This document shows positions 11,851-24,469 of a DNA stretch of 64,000 bases, piece after piece (positions within the stretch are counted from its first letter, which is position 1; every line of letters begins with the position of its first letter). Below the pieces are notes generated by a model. It saw nothing but the letters and a program-made list of their open reading frames with translations. It was not told the DNA's origin and made no database searches. Position numbers and translations under genes: made by a program. This stretch comes from Pollenia angustigena (lineage: Eukaryota; Arthropoda; Insecta; Diptera; Polleniidae), in assembly GCA_930367215.1 (NCBI GenBank), contig OV884059.1, positions 68,605,393-68,669,392 on the forward strand. Reading direction: 5' to 3'.

Positions 11851-12517
11851 AATATCTCAAAAAAAAAAAGGGATAGGAACCAAGACTGTTCTATTATTCA
11901 AATAACATTAATGCTATAGAAAATAATCACAAAGGGAATTGAAAAGGCTGTGCGTAGGGTGCGAAATATGAAAAAAGCCCATCCTTATCTTTTTGTTAAA
12001 TAAGTTTAGACTGCATATTTAAACATACCGCACTAATTAACAAGAAGTGTATATACAAATCTAAATCGGCTTCAATTTCTTTGGGATTTAATCACCCCTA
12101 TCGTAAACGAAATTTTCTCGAAACTTTTTCTTATTTCCCTATAAAAATATGGAGAAAACAATATTTCGAGAAAAAAAAATTTTCACTTTTTTGTAATGAT
12201 AGGCCTGAATATTTTTAAAATATCCTTATACATATAACATTTTTGGTAGATTTAAAAATGTATATTAGGGGTATAACTTTTGAACAATTTTTTAAATTAT
12301 CAAAAATACCTATTCATGCCATATAGACCATGAAAATCTATGATGAAAAGTGGGCTCACTTTTTCGCGGGCGTTAAAATATGTAGTTCCAAATCACTTTG
12401 AAGTTTAGTATTTTGATTTTTTTTTTTTTTTTTTTTTTTTGTTTATTAAAAATACAACATCCTTATTGTAAAAACACAAACCATTCATTAATATTTTTAA
12501 GATATTTCACAAATAAG
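11771..12517 (+). repeat. Direct duplication, copy 2 (empty-site copy)
   Basis: Matches 6753-6904 joined directly to 8007-8601, lacking only the 1102-bp Helentron. Few mismatches are visible, so the duplication looks recent and older than that insertion. Confidence 0.85.
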
Positions 12518-13699
12518 ACTTATACCACAAATTATAATACATCTAAACAGTTTTTTTTTGAACCAAATGGAACCAACCTCACAATCCCAATTGTTTACTT
12601 TTATTTTATTTGTTTACAGTTTCGCTAAGACTGAGAGATTCTCTAGCATTTATACTCATTCAGAAATATCGTGAAAAGTTATACAGATTATGCGAATAAT
12701 TATGGTATAACGTTTGCTTTTCTGACAACTGCTTTAATGAAATTGATTGTGAATCTTTAAAGTAATCACTGGAACAATTTACACATGCTCGGGAATGCTT
12801 TCTTAAGCATTGGGTGAGAGAAGACTCTAAAATTCACAAACAACAACGAAGTAACATTTGCGCGGAACGTGGAACCAAACTTTTGCAAGATATTTTTCAA
12901 CATTGCAAAACAACACGCACTTTGAACATAAAGTTTTTTTTCCTTCAACAAAGATAATTTGTAGTATCTGAAGTTAATATATAGTACATGACTGTATGTA
13001 TGGTGTTTAAAAAATAAAAATTCAAATTTATTATTTTTTGGAAGCTTTTAGAAAAAAAAAGGTTTGGGGGGAGGTTTTTTATCCAAATTGATCTCAAAAA
13101 ACTGTTTTCTTGATATATACATCAGTGGCCATCCCGTCGTGATAGGTATTTTTTTGGTTATACCCCTAATGTATATGTTCTTTAAAAAAGTGGGTTGTAA
13201 TTCAAACGCTTAAAAAAAAACTAATGGCCTTGCCTTATTTCCATTTATTTCGATGTGTTTGTAAGTGTTAAAGGAAAGATACTGGCTGCCATCATCAATT
13301 TTATGCAAAAGTTTAATTAAGCCTTTTATGTCAAAAATTGTTCCGCATCCTCATCATTTTTCACTACGAACTTAACAACTTCAGCCCAAACGAAGAGGTT
13401 GGTTAATTTCAAGCATGAATATTTTTATCTTCTTCTTGGTAGAAAAAAAGAATAAAAAGATAAGATTTAGTATGTACTGCAACACTTTGAATTTGTTTGC
13501 ATAAGTATGAATGTTTTTTTCAGGTGCATCATGATATGCACTCTATGCAGCACCAAGACGTTGCACAGTATGACTTTTTGCGATTTAAGGTGGTGATTTT
13601 AGTTTCTTGTAAAAGTTTTTTATGCATGTTATTAGTCATACCAATTTTCTTTTATCAAATGTGGTTGATTTTAAATAGTATTGGTTGGTTTCTGTGAAA
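12518..13699. other. No gene seen
   Basis: AT-rich. GTTATACCCCTAATGTATAT at 13158-13177 is an inverted scrap of the 8370/12270 repeat. No supported coding frame. Confidence 0.4.
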
Positions 13700-14041
13700 T
13701 AAAGGGTGTCAAAACTTAGGGTACCATTGGTCAACGAAAATCGCTACAGGGAGATGGTCCGAAGTTTTTCCCGCAGGGCGAACTTGGCGAGCATGCACAG
13801 GTACTTTTACGTTTTCTACAGACCTGGTTTGCTAAAATTTGCGCACAATTCTCCCGATTAGACATACTATTTGGTCGATAATGCTGACCAAAAAATCACG
13901 AAGTGCACGAAATGCTTTTTGGTTTGAACGCCTATGTTCGTATAAAGCTTCAACAATCTTACCGCGATGCTCAGTTGCATACTTATCTATTGTTGAAATT
14001 ATCAAGCACTTCTCACTGGGAAATTCCGGCCAAAAATCCAT
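13700..14041 (-). pseudogene. Tc1/mariner-type transposase fragment (N-terminal helix-turn-helix)
   Basis: The minus-strand frame from 14041 reads YATEHRGKIVEALYEHRRSN then AFRALRDF. This resembles the DUF4817-type N-terminal DNA-binding region known from mariner-like transposases. After a stop at 13832 a shifted frame continues with RSVENVKVPVHARQVR, the linker normally found next in this family. Only this ~110-codon part survives. The DDE catalytic domain is absent, there is at least one frameshift, and no TIRs are found. Dead relic. Confidence 0.6.
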
Positions 14042-16183
14042 AACTTCTTTAATTCTTTACGTAAATGGCTGAAATTTGGTATCCAACTTAAGAATAGTAT
14101 GTTTGATCCCTAGGTAAAATTTAAGACACGTACATACAGGGGTTGGCCAGATCATTGACGACCCAAAAGTATCGAACAAAATTATAAAAAGCTTTGGAGG
14201 GTAATAAAATATTATCATTTGTAGCGATTATATTAGTAGTTTGTGGAATATCTATATATGCTCATCTCCTGTCCCCATCTTTTTGCCTACCTGTGCAAAT
14301 AAAAGTAGATATGATCATATGTGGTTATAATATGTGAACTTATGTGATTATATAAATACATAAACATATGTATATATATATCTTAACATAACTCAGACGT
14401 GGACCCGACTTGAGCTCCTGAGGGATGGGTGACGGGGGGATTGTTTAGGAACCTTCAACTGAAACATACCATTTTGCAAAATTTCATTTGAAAAGATCAT
14501 AGAAATGGTATATATTTTTCCGTTTAAGGTGGGTGGGGGTTGAGATGGGTAAGGATGTCTACCAATTCTTTTTTCTTCCCCTGTACTCGCGACTGCATAG
14601 CTATATATATATAACAAATATCTGTTCTTTCAGTAAATAGCTGAAATTTGGCATTCAAATATTGGGCATATATTCAGTATAAAAATAAAAATTGCTTAAC
14701 AGAAAACAGTACCAAAGGTATTTATATATTCGAATTTCCAAAAGGTACCAACATTTGTATAAGAGCTTTTTAAGAGAAGAGAAGAGAACACAATTTAACT
14801 TTATTTTTTAAGAAGATATAAGTTTACCAAAAATGTACCAAATTTTATTGTTGCCCTTTTTTATACCCAAAATGTGCAAATTTCAAAAAAGTACCCAACA
14901 AATGATAATTCAATTTTCGATTCAATAACGGTATTTTTTGATTTCTACCTCTGTTACACCACGAGATATAATGTTGCTGATTTTACCCGTTTTTACCCAT
15001 TTCTAACCCCTTATGAATTTAATTTCCAAAAGTCTCTACTTTTTTTATTGACACATTGAGAGGGGAGTTTACATACAAAATTTCAAGTGTCTGGCTTAAG
15101 TTGTTTGGGCTAGGCGATGATCACCCAGTCAGTCACGCTAATCTAATATAAATTTAGGAAATTACTAAAAATGATCTGGCTACTAGGGTGGCAGGTGGTG
15201 GGAGCTTAAATGTATTGTACTTACTTACTAGATCTAATTATCACTTAACCTACCCTAGCTCCACTTTTTTTTGTTATGGTCTCTTTAAATTTGGCTCTTA
15301 CTTTAGGTTTTAATTATTTTTAAAGTAACTCACAATCACTTCACTTATCCAAAAAAATAACGCGCACAAAATCACTATTATCACATGGAATGATTAATTA
15401 CTTATACGGTTTAAACATAACGTGCTTATTTTCAAAGAATACTTAAAAGAAAAAATCATAGCTTACTTTTATTTCAAATCACAAAAATCGACTTTAAAAC
15501 CCTTAAATTTACAAGAAAAAAGTTATCTACTTTGCTCCACTATTAACAGTAAAATAGTTAACTAAGAGCCAAAATAATAAATGAGTTGTATGTTTTGAAG
15601 TGGTCGCACTGAAACAAAGAATTGTCAAATAAGGTTGAGTACAAAACTTGACGTTAAGGTGTGACTAACAATTAACATCGTGCATTACGGTTGTACCACC
15701 CTGAGTCTGGTACATATTTTTCACAATGTATGGGAAATACCAATAAATGTGGGCGGATCACGCCCATTTTCACACAAAGCTTCACTTATGTGTAGCCATT
15801 ATCCATGCCAAATTTTATTTAGATATCAGGTCCAGAACGTTAGTTATTAATTTGGCCACATAAAATTGCAAAAAGTCACACTGTGCGTTGGCAGGTAACA
15901 GCTAAAGTTTCAAGTGGTTTTTGTTATTTTTAAAGGGTTTTGAAGAGTTTTTACGATAATGAGGAGTATAAGTCTACACTTACTCAGCTAAACAAAAATG
16001 GTTGATATTTTACCTCTAATGTCATGACGACATTTCAGCATTTTGTCTGCAGCTGATACAGTTTGTTGAGTCATCGGTTTTTCCTTTCAAGCTTTGCACT
16101 TATGTAAATGTATTTATTTACATGTATGTATAAATATATGTGTAAGTTTAAATAACTTTTTTCATATTCAAATGTACTTCTAC
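14042..16183. other. No gene seen
   Basis: AT-rich with TA-rich runs near 14340-14390 and 14600. A GTACC-rich patch lies at 14700-14880. Around 15720-15900 the text (GGGCGGATCACGCCC, GTCCAGAACG) resembles eroded Helentron sequence. No supported coding frame. Confidence 0.35.
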
Positions 16184-16584
16184 CCAGCGGTAAATATTGA
16201 AAGGACCGCAAGTGGCAGGCCTGTTTGCAGGCCTCTATACTGATTTAAAAAAGATTCGCTTCGTATGGTTTCCTGCCTTCAGAAGTATGCTTTCTAGAAG
16301 GTATAAATTTCTTTTTGAAAGACCTTCCAAAATATTCAGCATACATTCACTTCTCCCTTTTTCAAGAAGGGAGAATTGAAGTTGTTCATTTTTATTTATG
16401 TTTAGTGACTTTCGTTACTCCCTTTTTGGGAAGGGATCGAAGTTGTTATTAAATGGAGTGTGGAAGGGCTTGCGCCCAATGACAATCTGTTTTAAAAAAA
16501 AAGTATGGAATGCGGCGAGGATGGCTTTTGTCTGCTGAATAAGGCCTTATATTAGGCCTCTTTACTCATTCTAATTACCGCTGG
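16184..16584. mobile_element. Possible 401-bp MITE
   Basis: Inverted ends CCAGCGGTAAATA (left) and CCAGCGGTAATTA (right, reverse complement). No convincing TSD. The interior has AAGAAGGGA/AAGGGA and AGGCCT repeats and no coding potential. Confidence 0.5.
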
Positions 16585-18934
16585 ATATTCTTAAAACATT
16601 TAATCACATTTTATTCGGATTATCATTTAAAAAAACTTAATTAGTTATATAATCATAAATTTACTTAGTATGCTTAGTTGCTTTGTTAAAAAATTCTTTT
16701 AATTTTAGTTTGCACACTAAAAGTATTAACATGCTCTTCTTTTAATCCCATTATTGTCAATTCTTTTGCATAATTTTCTTTTATCGCATTATAATTCCAG
16801 AACAAGTTGCTTTCATTGTCGTAATATGCAGTTAAAAATTAAGCAAAAAATAAACCATGACAAGTGCATTGTTGGTTTAATAATATTATTACATATTGTT
16901 TATTTCAAAGAAATGCTGCCATCGTGAGCTAACACTTTTAGTTAGGTCAACAATAACAGTAGATAAGGTTTCCGTTTGCAACGTAAATCCAATTAGATTT
17001 TCCAACAAGTTACAAAAATATAGACGCATTGTGATATCAGTTGATCAAACTTAAGTGTGGTATCAGAGAGAAATAAAAAAGAAGTAAAAAAATTAATAGA
17101 TCAAATTAAGTACCAACATAAGTAAACGGAAAGGGAAGATTGCTTGTCAAAAGAGGCGCTCGCCGCCCGCCTAATATTGATCCTGAGCCTTTTTTTTGGT
17201 ATTCCGGTAAAATTTGTTTTTTGTTAATTTCTTTATTAATGTTAAAAAAGAAACACTATAGAAGATTAAAATATAAAGTTTGTCTTCAGTATCACTACAA
17301 TTGTTGGGTTTTTTAACAAAAAACAGAACACTATATCATGTTCGGCCCTTTCTTGAAAATAGCTACGAACGGTATTAAGGGTTGCGTTCCTCTACAGAAA
17401 CACTAAAAAAAAAATAGATATCGTTCCTGGTTCTGTGAGCCGAACGGTAAATAATGTACTGTTTATTTTCGAGCACTGGTTAAAAGTGTAGTAAATCCAG
17501 AGGAAATGTAATTGACACAAAAGTAGTCATGTGACTGGATTTTGTGCGGATAGTGGCTGATTCAGTCTCTTTTTATTACTTAATATAAAGCGGAAAGTGA
17601 ACTTACACAAAACTTGTCACGTGAAAGTTCTTAAGTGGTCGGGACCGGTTTTAGTTCTAACACTTTAAGAAGGGGACATGTCACTTTAACATGGCGATGT
17701 CCTAGGAAGGGGTTAATTTTCACCTTTTTGACACTTTGTAACAGTTTACTGCAATAACCTAAATAAACACACTCAATTTCGGTAAAAATAATGCCTGTCG
17801 CAGATATTGTCCCGAGTAAACCATGTTAATATGATAGATCCACTTCATATTAAATAATAGAGCCTAATAAAATCAGCCACTACCTGCACAAATTATCACC
17901 AGTTAAGTGATATGTCATGATTTCATCTATCATTATTCGTTCCCTTTTATTATAGAATTGTGTTCACTGGTCAGCGGATAAGTGTTTTAAGAACAATTGG
18001 AAAAAATTTTCCGCAGGATAATTATATACACTTTGCCTTAAGTTTAGGTGGTATTATGCGTTTGTGCTGTGTGTAACACATAAAAATATTATTTCTAAAT
18101 TTTATTCTAAATTTTCATGCATCCTTCATCCATGCATCCATGTCAAAACACGAAATAAATAACTTTATCAAAACTAACTTTTTCCCATTTAATTAGGATC
18201 TTAGAATAATGAACAAACGATTTTTTCTCTCCTTATTTTTATGCCCTTCATTTCTACAAATATATTTACAAATTAACAAAATAGTGTTACCGCGTAGATT
18301 AAGAAATCTTGATATCAGTTTGTGGAAATTACGGGCATTAATCAAATGGATCAATACGTTGTTACTTTTTGTCCACGACTGTGTCAGCATTTAAATAAAT
18401 ATCCATAATAAGTCATTACAAATCCGATATTAAAATCGTGCGACAACAAAAAATTAATAACATTTAACAAAATTGACTGCAGAGATAAGCAAAAAAAAAT
18501 GAGTTCAATATTTACTAACGAAATAGTATTAAACATTTTAATGACAGTTTTTATCTGTATTTTATTAAAATTAATAAACGGTTAATTAACTAATTGATTG
18601 TAACAATATTAGTTTTTTGTTTACATAATAAACATAAAAAAAAAGTTTTTTCATTTCCTTTATAACAAAAACTAAAATAATGCCATAAATACTTAATGCA
18701 AATTGTTATTCCTACAGTTTTTTTTTTATAGCAAACAAAATATTTATTTATTGCAAAATACAAATAAAAATTCTTTTTAGTTGTTTAATGAAGTTAAGCA
18801 GATGTTTGCAGTGTAGTAAATAAACTATAAAGTTTTCTTTTTTTTTAATAGTTTTTTGTTAAATATTTGAGTATTTAATAATTTTCTTTCAGTATCAGTT
18901 TACTTATTTGAATAGTTTATGAATTATTAAGTCA
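16585..18934. other. No gene; one dispersed repeat inside
   Basis: Long AT-rich stretch. 17585-17860 belongs to a dispersed repeat with an inverted partner at 42715-42960. Two facing frames at 18193-18394 overlap on opposite strands and carry no motif. Confidence 0.4.
17585..17860 (+). repeat. Dispersed repeat, copy 1
   Basis: Shares, inverted, TCACGTGAAAGTTCTTAAGT-like sequence, GGGACCGGTT and TAATGCCTGTCGCAGATATT with 42715-42960. A GCGATGTCCTAGGAAGGG block at about 17695 is echoed in the tandem unit near 5680. Confidence 0.6.
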
Positions 18935-19864
18935 GTGATGTTCAGTATATGGCCCAAAATATTCAGATTAAATATAAAACTGTGTAGGCTTTTGCGAACC
19001 AGAACCGCTTTGCAATTATTAAACAATATTTATGTATACTTTAAAGCAGTGTTCGAAAATAAGCCAAACGTTATTAAGCGTGCGGTATACACACCCACAA
19101 ACAAAATCTATTTTTTAGTATTTGTGTATTGGTACACAACCCTTCCCAACAAACACGAAGTCAAACCTTTGATATGAAATGACTTTTTCATTTGACATCA
19201 AACACAATTCTCAAACGTTTTTCAAAAGATTGATTTAACATTTTAATTCAAATTGATAATGATTTCAAAATAAACATTTGATGCCAAATGTTTTATCAAT
19301 TTGATGTCTAATGTTAAATTCAAATCACAAATAAACTTGGCAATACTAAAACGAAAAAAGCATTACAAATGGCGATTAAAGTTAAATTTTTTACTTTGCG
19401 GTTACATGTGTTTTAAAAAGAGAACTCAATCAAATGTTCTCATCTTTATGTTAAGTTTGCGTAGTATATTATTTTTATTGTGTTTGAATACCACAAACAG
19501 AGATACGTTTTTTTTTAAGTAATTAACCATACAAACACTATTAGCATTTGTGTTTTCCATATTTCTACCGTACCGAACAATAAAGAACAATAATATTAAG
19601 TAAGTGTTTGTTGTCGAACACTGCTTTAAACAGCGTATGTTTGTTGCAACTCAAAAAAAGGAAATTAGTCGGAGAGCACTTCTGAGTATGGTGAACAAGG
19701 GTATAAACAGGGCGTCATTCAAAATAATAGTTCCTGAAAATCTTTTCCAGCAAATTGTTCATCCTGAATTTTGGCCTAAAAATGCATTAATCCGTGAATT
19801 TATTTATAATGAAGAAAATAATGCTCGCCTGCCTAATAAAGCTGGTGTAAATTCAAAAAACTAA
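18935..19864 (+). pseudogene. LINE ORF1 C-terminal part, split by a hAT MITE
   Basis: The frame ending at 19864 contains NRASFKIIVPENLFQQIV and HPEFWPKNALIREFIYN. These resemble the C-terminal part of ORF1 proteins of insect CR1/Jockey-type LINEs (family resemblance by eye). The hAT MITE at 19046-19623 splits it: IYVYFK before the insertion joins QRMFVATQKK after the duplicated target. How far the left part extends is uncertain. An endonuclease frame follows directly, as expected for ORF2. Confidence 0.5.
19046..19623. mobile_element. hAT MITE inside LINE ORF1
   Basis: TIRs begin CAGTGTTCGA at both ends. The 8-bp TSD is CTTTAAAG (19038-19045) and CTTTAAAC (19624-19631), 7 of 8 matching. The interior has palindromic CATTTGACATCAAA-type motifs and no transposase. 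Confidence 0.8.
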
Positions 19865-20063
19865 TATCGATTGTATATCAAACTGTCAGAGGCATAAACT
19901 CGAAATCATCTTCAATATATTCCAACAGCTTTGGCTTTAATCATCATATAATAGTATTTACTGAAACCTGGCTTAGCAATAAAAATAATAACTCAGAAGC
20001 TTTTTGTTCTAAATATCAGATTTTTATGGTGTTTTCTTTTCTAAAAAATAATGATGCATTATA
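19855..20063 (+). pseudogene. LINE ORF2 endonuclease start (truncated)
   Basis: An open frame reads YQTVRGIN and HHIIVFTETWLSN followed by CSKYQIF, matching the first motifs of apurinic-type LINE endonucleases. It stops near 20063, so most of the endonuclease and the linker to the reverse transcriptase are gone. It belongs with the RT remnant at 20660-22582. Confidence 0.6.
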
Positions 20064-20659
20064 GTTGTGTAATAATATATTTATTAGGTTACACGAACCC
20101 TTACAAAGTGATACATTTTTCTAAATTACAATGGAACAAAATAATAGCTACGTTTTACACTCAACACTAATGTGTATTTAGCGTGTTAAATATTGAATGC
20201 AATGTTTGTACTAAAAGCGATATTCACCACGCTTGTAGCAATTTTCAACATTAAATTTTCTTACAATTCCAATGAGCGTTAACAGCACTGATTTTCAATA
20301 ATTAATGTCAGCTGTTGTTAAAAATTTTGCGACAAAAAAAATTTAATAAAAGTAAAACAAACGAAAAACATAAAGTTTTTATATCCATCACAATATAACT
20401 AAAAATCACAATATAACGCAAATTGTCCGCAAACACAAGAAAAAAAAAATACTTGCTTGCATAAAAAAGTACTTTACGTAGATGCAAAAAAGGGAATTAC
20501 CTCACACTCAGTTATAACTGCGAGTAAGAAATGGAACAAATTTGCCATTTAATGCTGCAACATGTTAAGAAAGGAAAACGACAACTTCTCACATTTTTGC
20601 ATATATTTTTAGAATGGAACAAAAACCCACACGAATGGTAGCATATATGGAACATTATT
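20064..20659. other. Unidentified sequence replacing the middle of LINE ORF2
   Basis: About 600 bases separate the endonuclease start and the RT fingers, where an intact LINE would have more than 1 kb of coding sequence. TATAACTA.../TATAACGC direct repeats occur near 20395-20420. No TIRs were found. Confidence 0.4.
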
Positions 20660-22582
20660 GTCAGAAAAGAAAAAAAAATAAAAAAATACAAAATCTTAAA
20701 TCCCTGTCAATATGGCTTTCAAAAAGGTAAAAATATAAATAAGCTGCTAGGAAATTTTTCTAATTACATAAATAAATGCCTTAACGAAAATAAGCACTGC
20801 TTAGCATTATTTATAGACTTAAGCAAAGCTTTCGACACTATTTGTCACAGCAACCTTCTTGAAATTCTAGAACGATATGGAATTAGAGGAAATTGCTTAC
20901 AGTGGTTAAAAAATTATTTAGAACTAAGAAGCTACAGGGTCAAAATTAACAATATTTTAAGTAACGAAACTTTTTCGGAAAATACTGGTGTACCTCAGGG
21001 CTCAAAACTAGGTCCAATCTTGTACTTGATATACGCAAATGAGATGATAAACGTTCTTAAAAACAGCGAAGCTTTTGCATATGCAGACGATACTGCAGTT
21101 ATTGTTTCTAACAAAAAAATCGATGAGGCTGAAAAAATCATGCAAAATGAACTCAATATAATAACAAAATGGAGTCATGACAATGGCCTCGTTATTAATG
21201 CATCAAAAACAAAATTAATGCATATAAAACCGCCCCATCTTCTGCATCACCAATTTAACCTGGTTTTTCATGATAATCAATGCATACACAAAACAAACGT
21301 ATATAATAGTGATACATGTAGCACCATTATAGAAAAGGTAAAAACATATAAATATTTAGGTGTATACGTGGACGAAAACTTTAAGTGGCTAACCCATGTG
21401 CAAAACCTTCGAAAAAAGTTAAAAAAGTCAGCTTACAGCCTCTTTCACCTAAGTAATTGTAGCCCATTCACAGTCCTAAAGCAAGCATACTTCTCTTTGG
21501 CCGAATCATACCTAAGGCATGGTATTACAGCATGGGGAAGCTCTACGTATTGTAGCAGCCTACAGCAAACACAAAACCAAATTTTAAAAATTCTGCTAAA
21601 AAACAAGCAACACAACCAACAAATACAGTATTCCATGATATTTAGTGACACAAACAACATGCACTCCAATCAAAACACACTTGTTATCCCGACACTCTTA
21701 AACAACACACTAGCAAATAACACACTTCTAAGCACAATCGTAAACAACATACCGGCAAACAACTCACCGGTCAACATTAACCCACTCGCAATCCACAATA
21801 CCATCCTAAATAATACCCACGCTAACAACAGCCCACATGCTAACAACAATACGTACGTTAACAACAACACAAACGTCAGCAACAACCAAAACGATAACAA
21901 CACTCACGTTAACAATAACCCACACGTAAACAATAACACAAACGTTAACATCAACACAAACGTTAACAATAACTCACAAACAAACAACACTATACACGTA
22001 ATCAACACTCATGTAAACAACAACAACATAAGCATTAACAATATTTACGATTATAACAACTCATATGGCAACAACAACACACAAAACGTCAATAACAATA
22101 CACACGGCAACAACATCCAATACGTAAGCGGCAACAACATCCAAATCGTAAACGGCAACAACACTCACGTTTTCAATTACATGAACGGAAACAACACTAA
22201 CGCAAGCAGCAACACAACAGTAAACAACAACACATACAACAATAACACCGCCACAAATAGAAGGAACAGGAGAATAAAAACAGTAGGGAATATAGCAACA
22301 AAACTAGAAGTTCTAAATATCAGAAGCTTATATAATATTGCACTAATAAATGAATTCTGGAACGACTCAAAATACCTTAAACCTATAGACCATAATTACA
22401 ACACAAGACGAAAAGCAGAAGGAAGATATAAAGTAGAACGATTTCACAACAATTATGGAAAAAAATGTCTTAGTGTTGTACTTCCAGCCCTGGTCAACAA
22501 ATTACCCACTAATTTAATTAACCTACCAAACACAAACAAAAGAAAAAAATTAATACAATCGTATATTTTAAATTCGCAATGA
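20660..22582 (+). pseudogene. LINE reverse transcriptase with asparagine-rich expansion
   Basis: One open frame without stops. RT motifs in order: NPCQYGFQKGKN (fingers), ALFIDLSKAFDTICHSNLL (motif A, catalytic Asp), NTGVPQGSKLGPILYLIYAN (motif B), FAYADDTAVIV (motif C, YADD intact), INASKTKLMHI (D) and YLGVYVDENFKWLTHV (E). After the thumb comes an insertion of about 180 residues, mostly asparagine with T, V and H (21706-22255). It is followed by a C-terminal HNYNTRRKAE...YGKKCLSVVLPALVNKLP block typical of CR1/Jockey-like elements. The RT core is intact, but the endonuclease is truncated, so the copy cannot be autonomous. Start codon unknown because the 5' side is lost. Confidence 0.8.
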
Positions 22583-22804
22583 AATATTGAACTATTAGAA
22601 TATATTAACATATAGCCACGGCCACTGAATCCTGAATTATTATTATTATCTTTTTTTCATTTATATTACATTTAACACTAGAATGGAACTTATCCTGCAG
22701 ATAAGCCACATGGCTTCGCGGGAAAATACTATTAGTAAAATGTAAATTATTTCAAAATGTCAATAAATAAATGAATTTAATTTAAAAAAAAAAAAAAAAA
22801 AAAT
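22583..22804 (+). mobile_element. 3' UTR and poly-A tail of the first LINE
   Basis: Contains CTGCAGATAAGCCACATGGC and AATAAATAAATG, then a run of about 20 A ending at 22802. This marks the 3' end of the retrotransposed copy and sets its orientation as plus. Confidence 0.75.
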
Positions 22805-22854
22805 TAGAAAAGATAGAGAAAGTTGTGTGCAATACAACAACAACACAAAAAGTC

Positions 22855-22975
22855 GGGAGGGGGTGTGTTAATTGCCATTACAAACAAATTCTCATCTGAG
22901 GAAATTATTCTCCAGGAAATTTTAATATGGCTCAAAATCTCCAAGGTGCAGAATTGGTTTTGCTAGCAATTTAAT
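22855..22975 (+). pseudogene. Second LINE, endonuclease fragment 1
   Basis: The frame reads SGGGVLIAITNKFSSEEI, the conserved central endonuclease motif (GGGV.IA). It is interrupted before 23099 by another element and resumes at about 24470. Part of the dead LINE that continues to about 35990. Confidence 0.6.
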
Positions 22976-23098
22976 GTATTAAATCTTGACTTTATGGAAA
23001 AAAGAAAATTTATAAATTACTACAACTAACCTGTTTTATGTGTACATCAAACAATAAATTTAATTAAAGAAGTAATTTTTAAACTACATCAATATACA

Positions 23099-24312
23099 TG
23101 CAGAGAAAGTCATTCCGGGAACGCATCCTAATTACGATCTTCAAAAACAAGTCCAAGATATTTCCGTATATTATCGCACGTTCCCGAAATTACTGTTGCG
23201 TTCTCGGAATGATAATTATTGTTTCCTAGGGCGACTCACTTACAATTTTATATGGATAAGATGACTGAACAACATAAAGAGATTAAATGGCAACATCTCT
23301 TCGTTAGCAGAATAAACTATTGCTTAAAAAGAAAAAACAAATGGAAAATATTATTATTTGATGATTTTTTTTGTTTTGTATTTTTTTAATATTTTTTTGC
23401 TAACTTATCGTCTAAATATATAACTTTAATATTTAAACCGTTGCTTACAATTCAAACATTTCCTTACTTATACTTATATGATATCAATATCATCATTTCG
23501 GTAACAGTTTTGTCATTCCGGGAACGATTGATCATGTCCGGGAACATTAATATTTTTTAATAAAATACGCAAAAATTTAGCTTTTTTTTACAAAATACAT
23601 AGTTTATTTTATAACAGAACTTTTGTTCTTTTCATGTAACGTTTATTCGATCATAAGAGTTTTGAATATTTTGAATTTTCTAAAATTTTATGCACGATAA
23701 TAGCAACTTCTTTAATTTTTTGGCGTATTTTTCTTGAAAAGTAAAAAAAATTTGGGTTTTTTGAAGCACTTAAGAGAAAAAGCTCATAATCGAGCTCTTA
23801 AATAAAAGAGCTTTTATAAAGCAGATGAAGAATAAAATATACAAAAAAGCTGCTATTTTAGTGCTGACAACGAGAAGGTTTCAAACCGAAAAAAAATAAA
23901 AATATGCGAAAATGATTGGAAAAAGGCATTTAAACTAAAGTAAAAGCAAAACATTAATGAATATTTTAATATAGTAAGCCCCTAAAAAGCACTTTAGGAG
24001 TGCTTTGTTTGCATGTTAAAAGAAGCGCTTATTGTCAGCAGAAATTAGTCCTCCAAACCGCGAACACCCCATACAAAATCAGGCATCCCATCAGCAGGTT
24101 TGAAGCGATTCGTGGTATGAATTCATACACAAAACCTGCTCCTTTTGGAGCATATTTTTTACTGGGATTTATTGTTTTTAATAATGTTTATATAATATAG
24201 ATTCATAATAAACCCGTGTTATTAAACGATGCTTAAGTTATGTACATTGTTTTGTTTTTGTTAATTTAATCAAACTTAGAAAAACCGTTCCCGAAATGAT
24301 GATCTTCTGCAA
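23099..24312. mobile_element. Putative DNA element with CGGGAACG motifs
   Basis: The ends are loosely inverted: TGCAGAGAAAGTCATTCCGG at the left, TGCAGAAGATCATCATTTCG on the minus strand at the right, both running into GGGAACG. CGGGAACG or its complement occurs near 23116, 23190, 23519, 23541 and 24287. It sits between two pieces of the same LINE endonuclease, so it is an insertion. No TSD and no transposase. Confidence 0.5.
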
Positions 24313-24469
24313 GATATTCACTCAAAAAAAAGTTTTATAAAAAAAGTTTAGAATTTTGTGCGCTGCCCTGCCAAAGTTTATTAATAAACAAATTTTGCAA
24401 AAGTAGAAACTAAGAGCCATCATTATAGCTTAAAATTTTTTCTTGCAGAAAATCAATCTTGAACTTTAC

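Noticed and set aside
18193..18394. Facing frames on both strands
   Set aside because: Nearly coextensive on opposite strands, no motif, no splice or promoter context.
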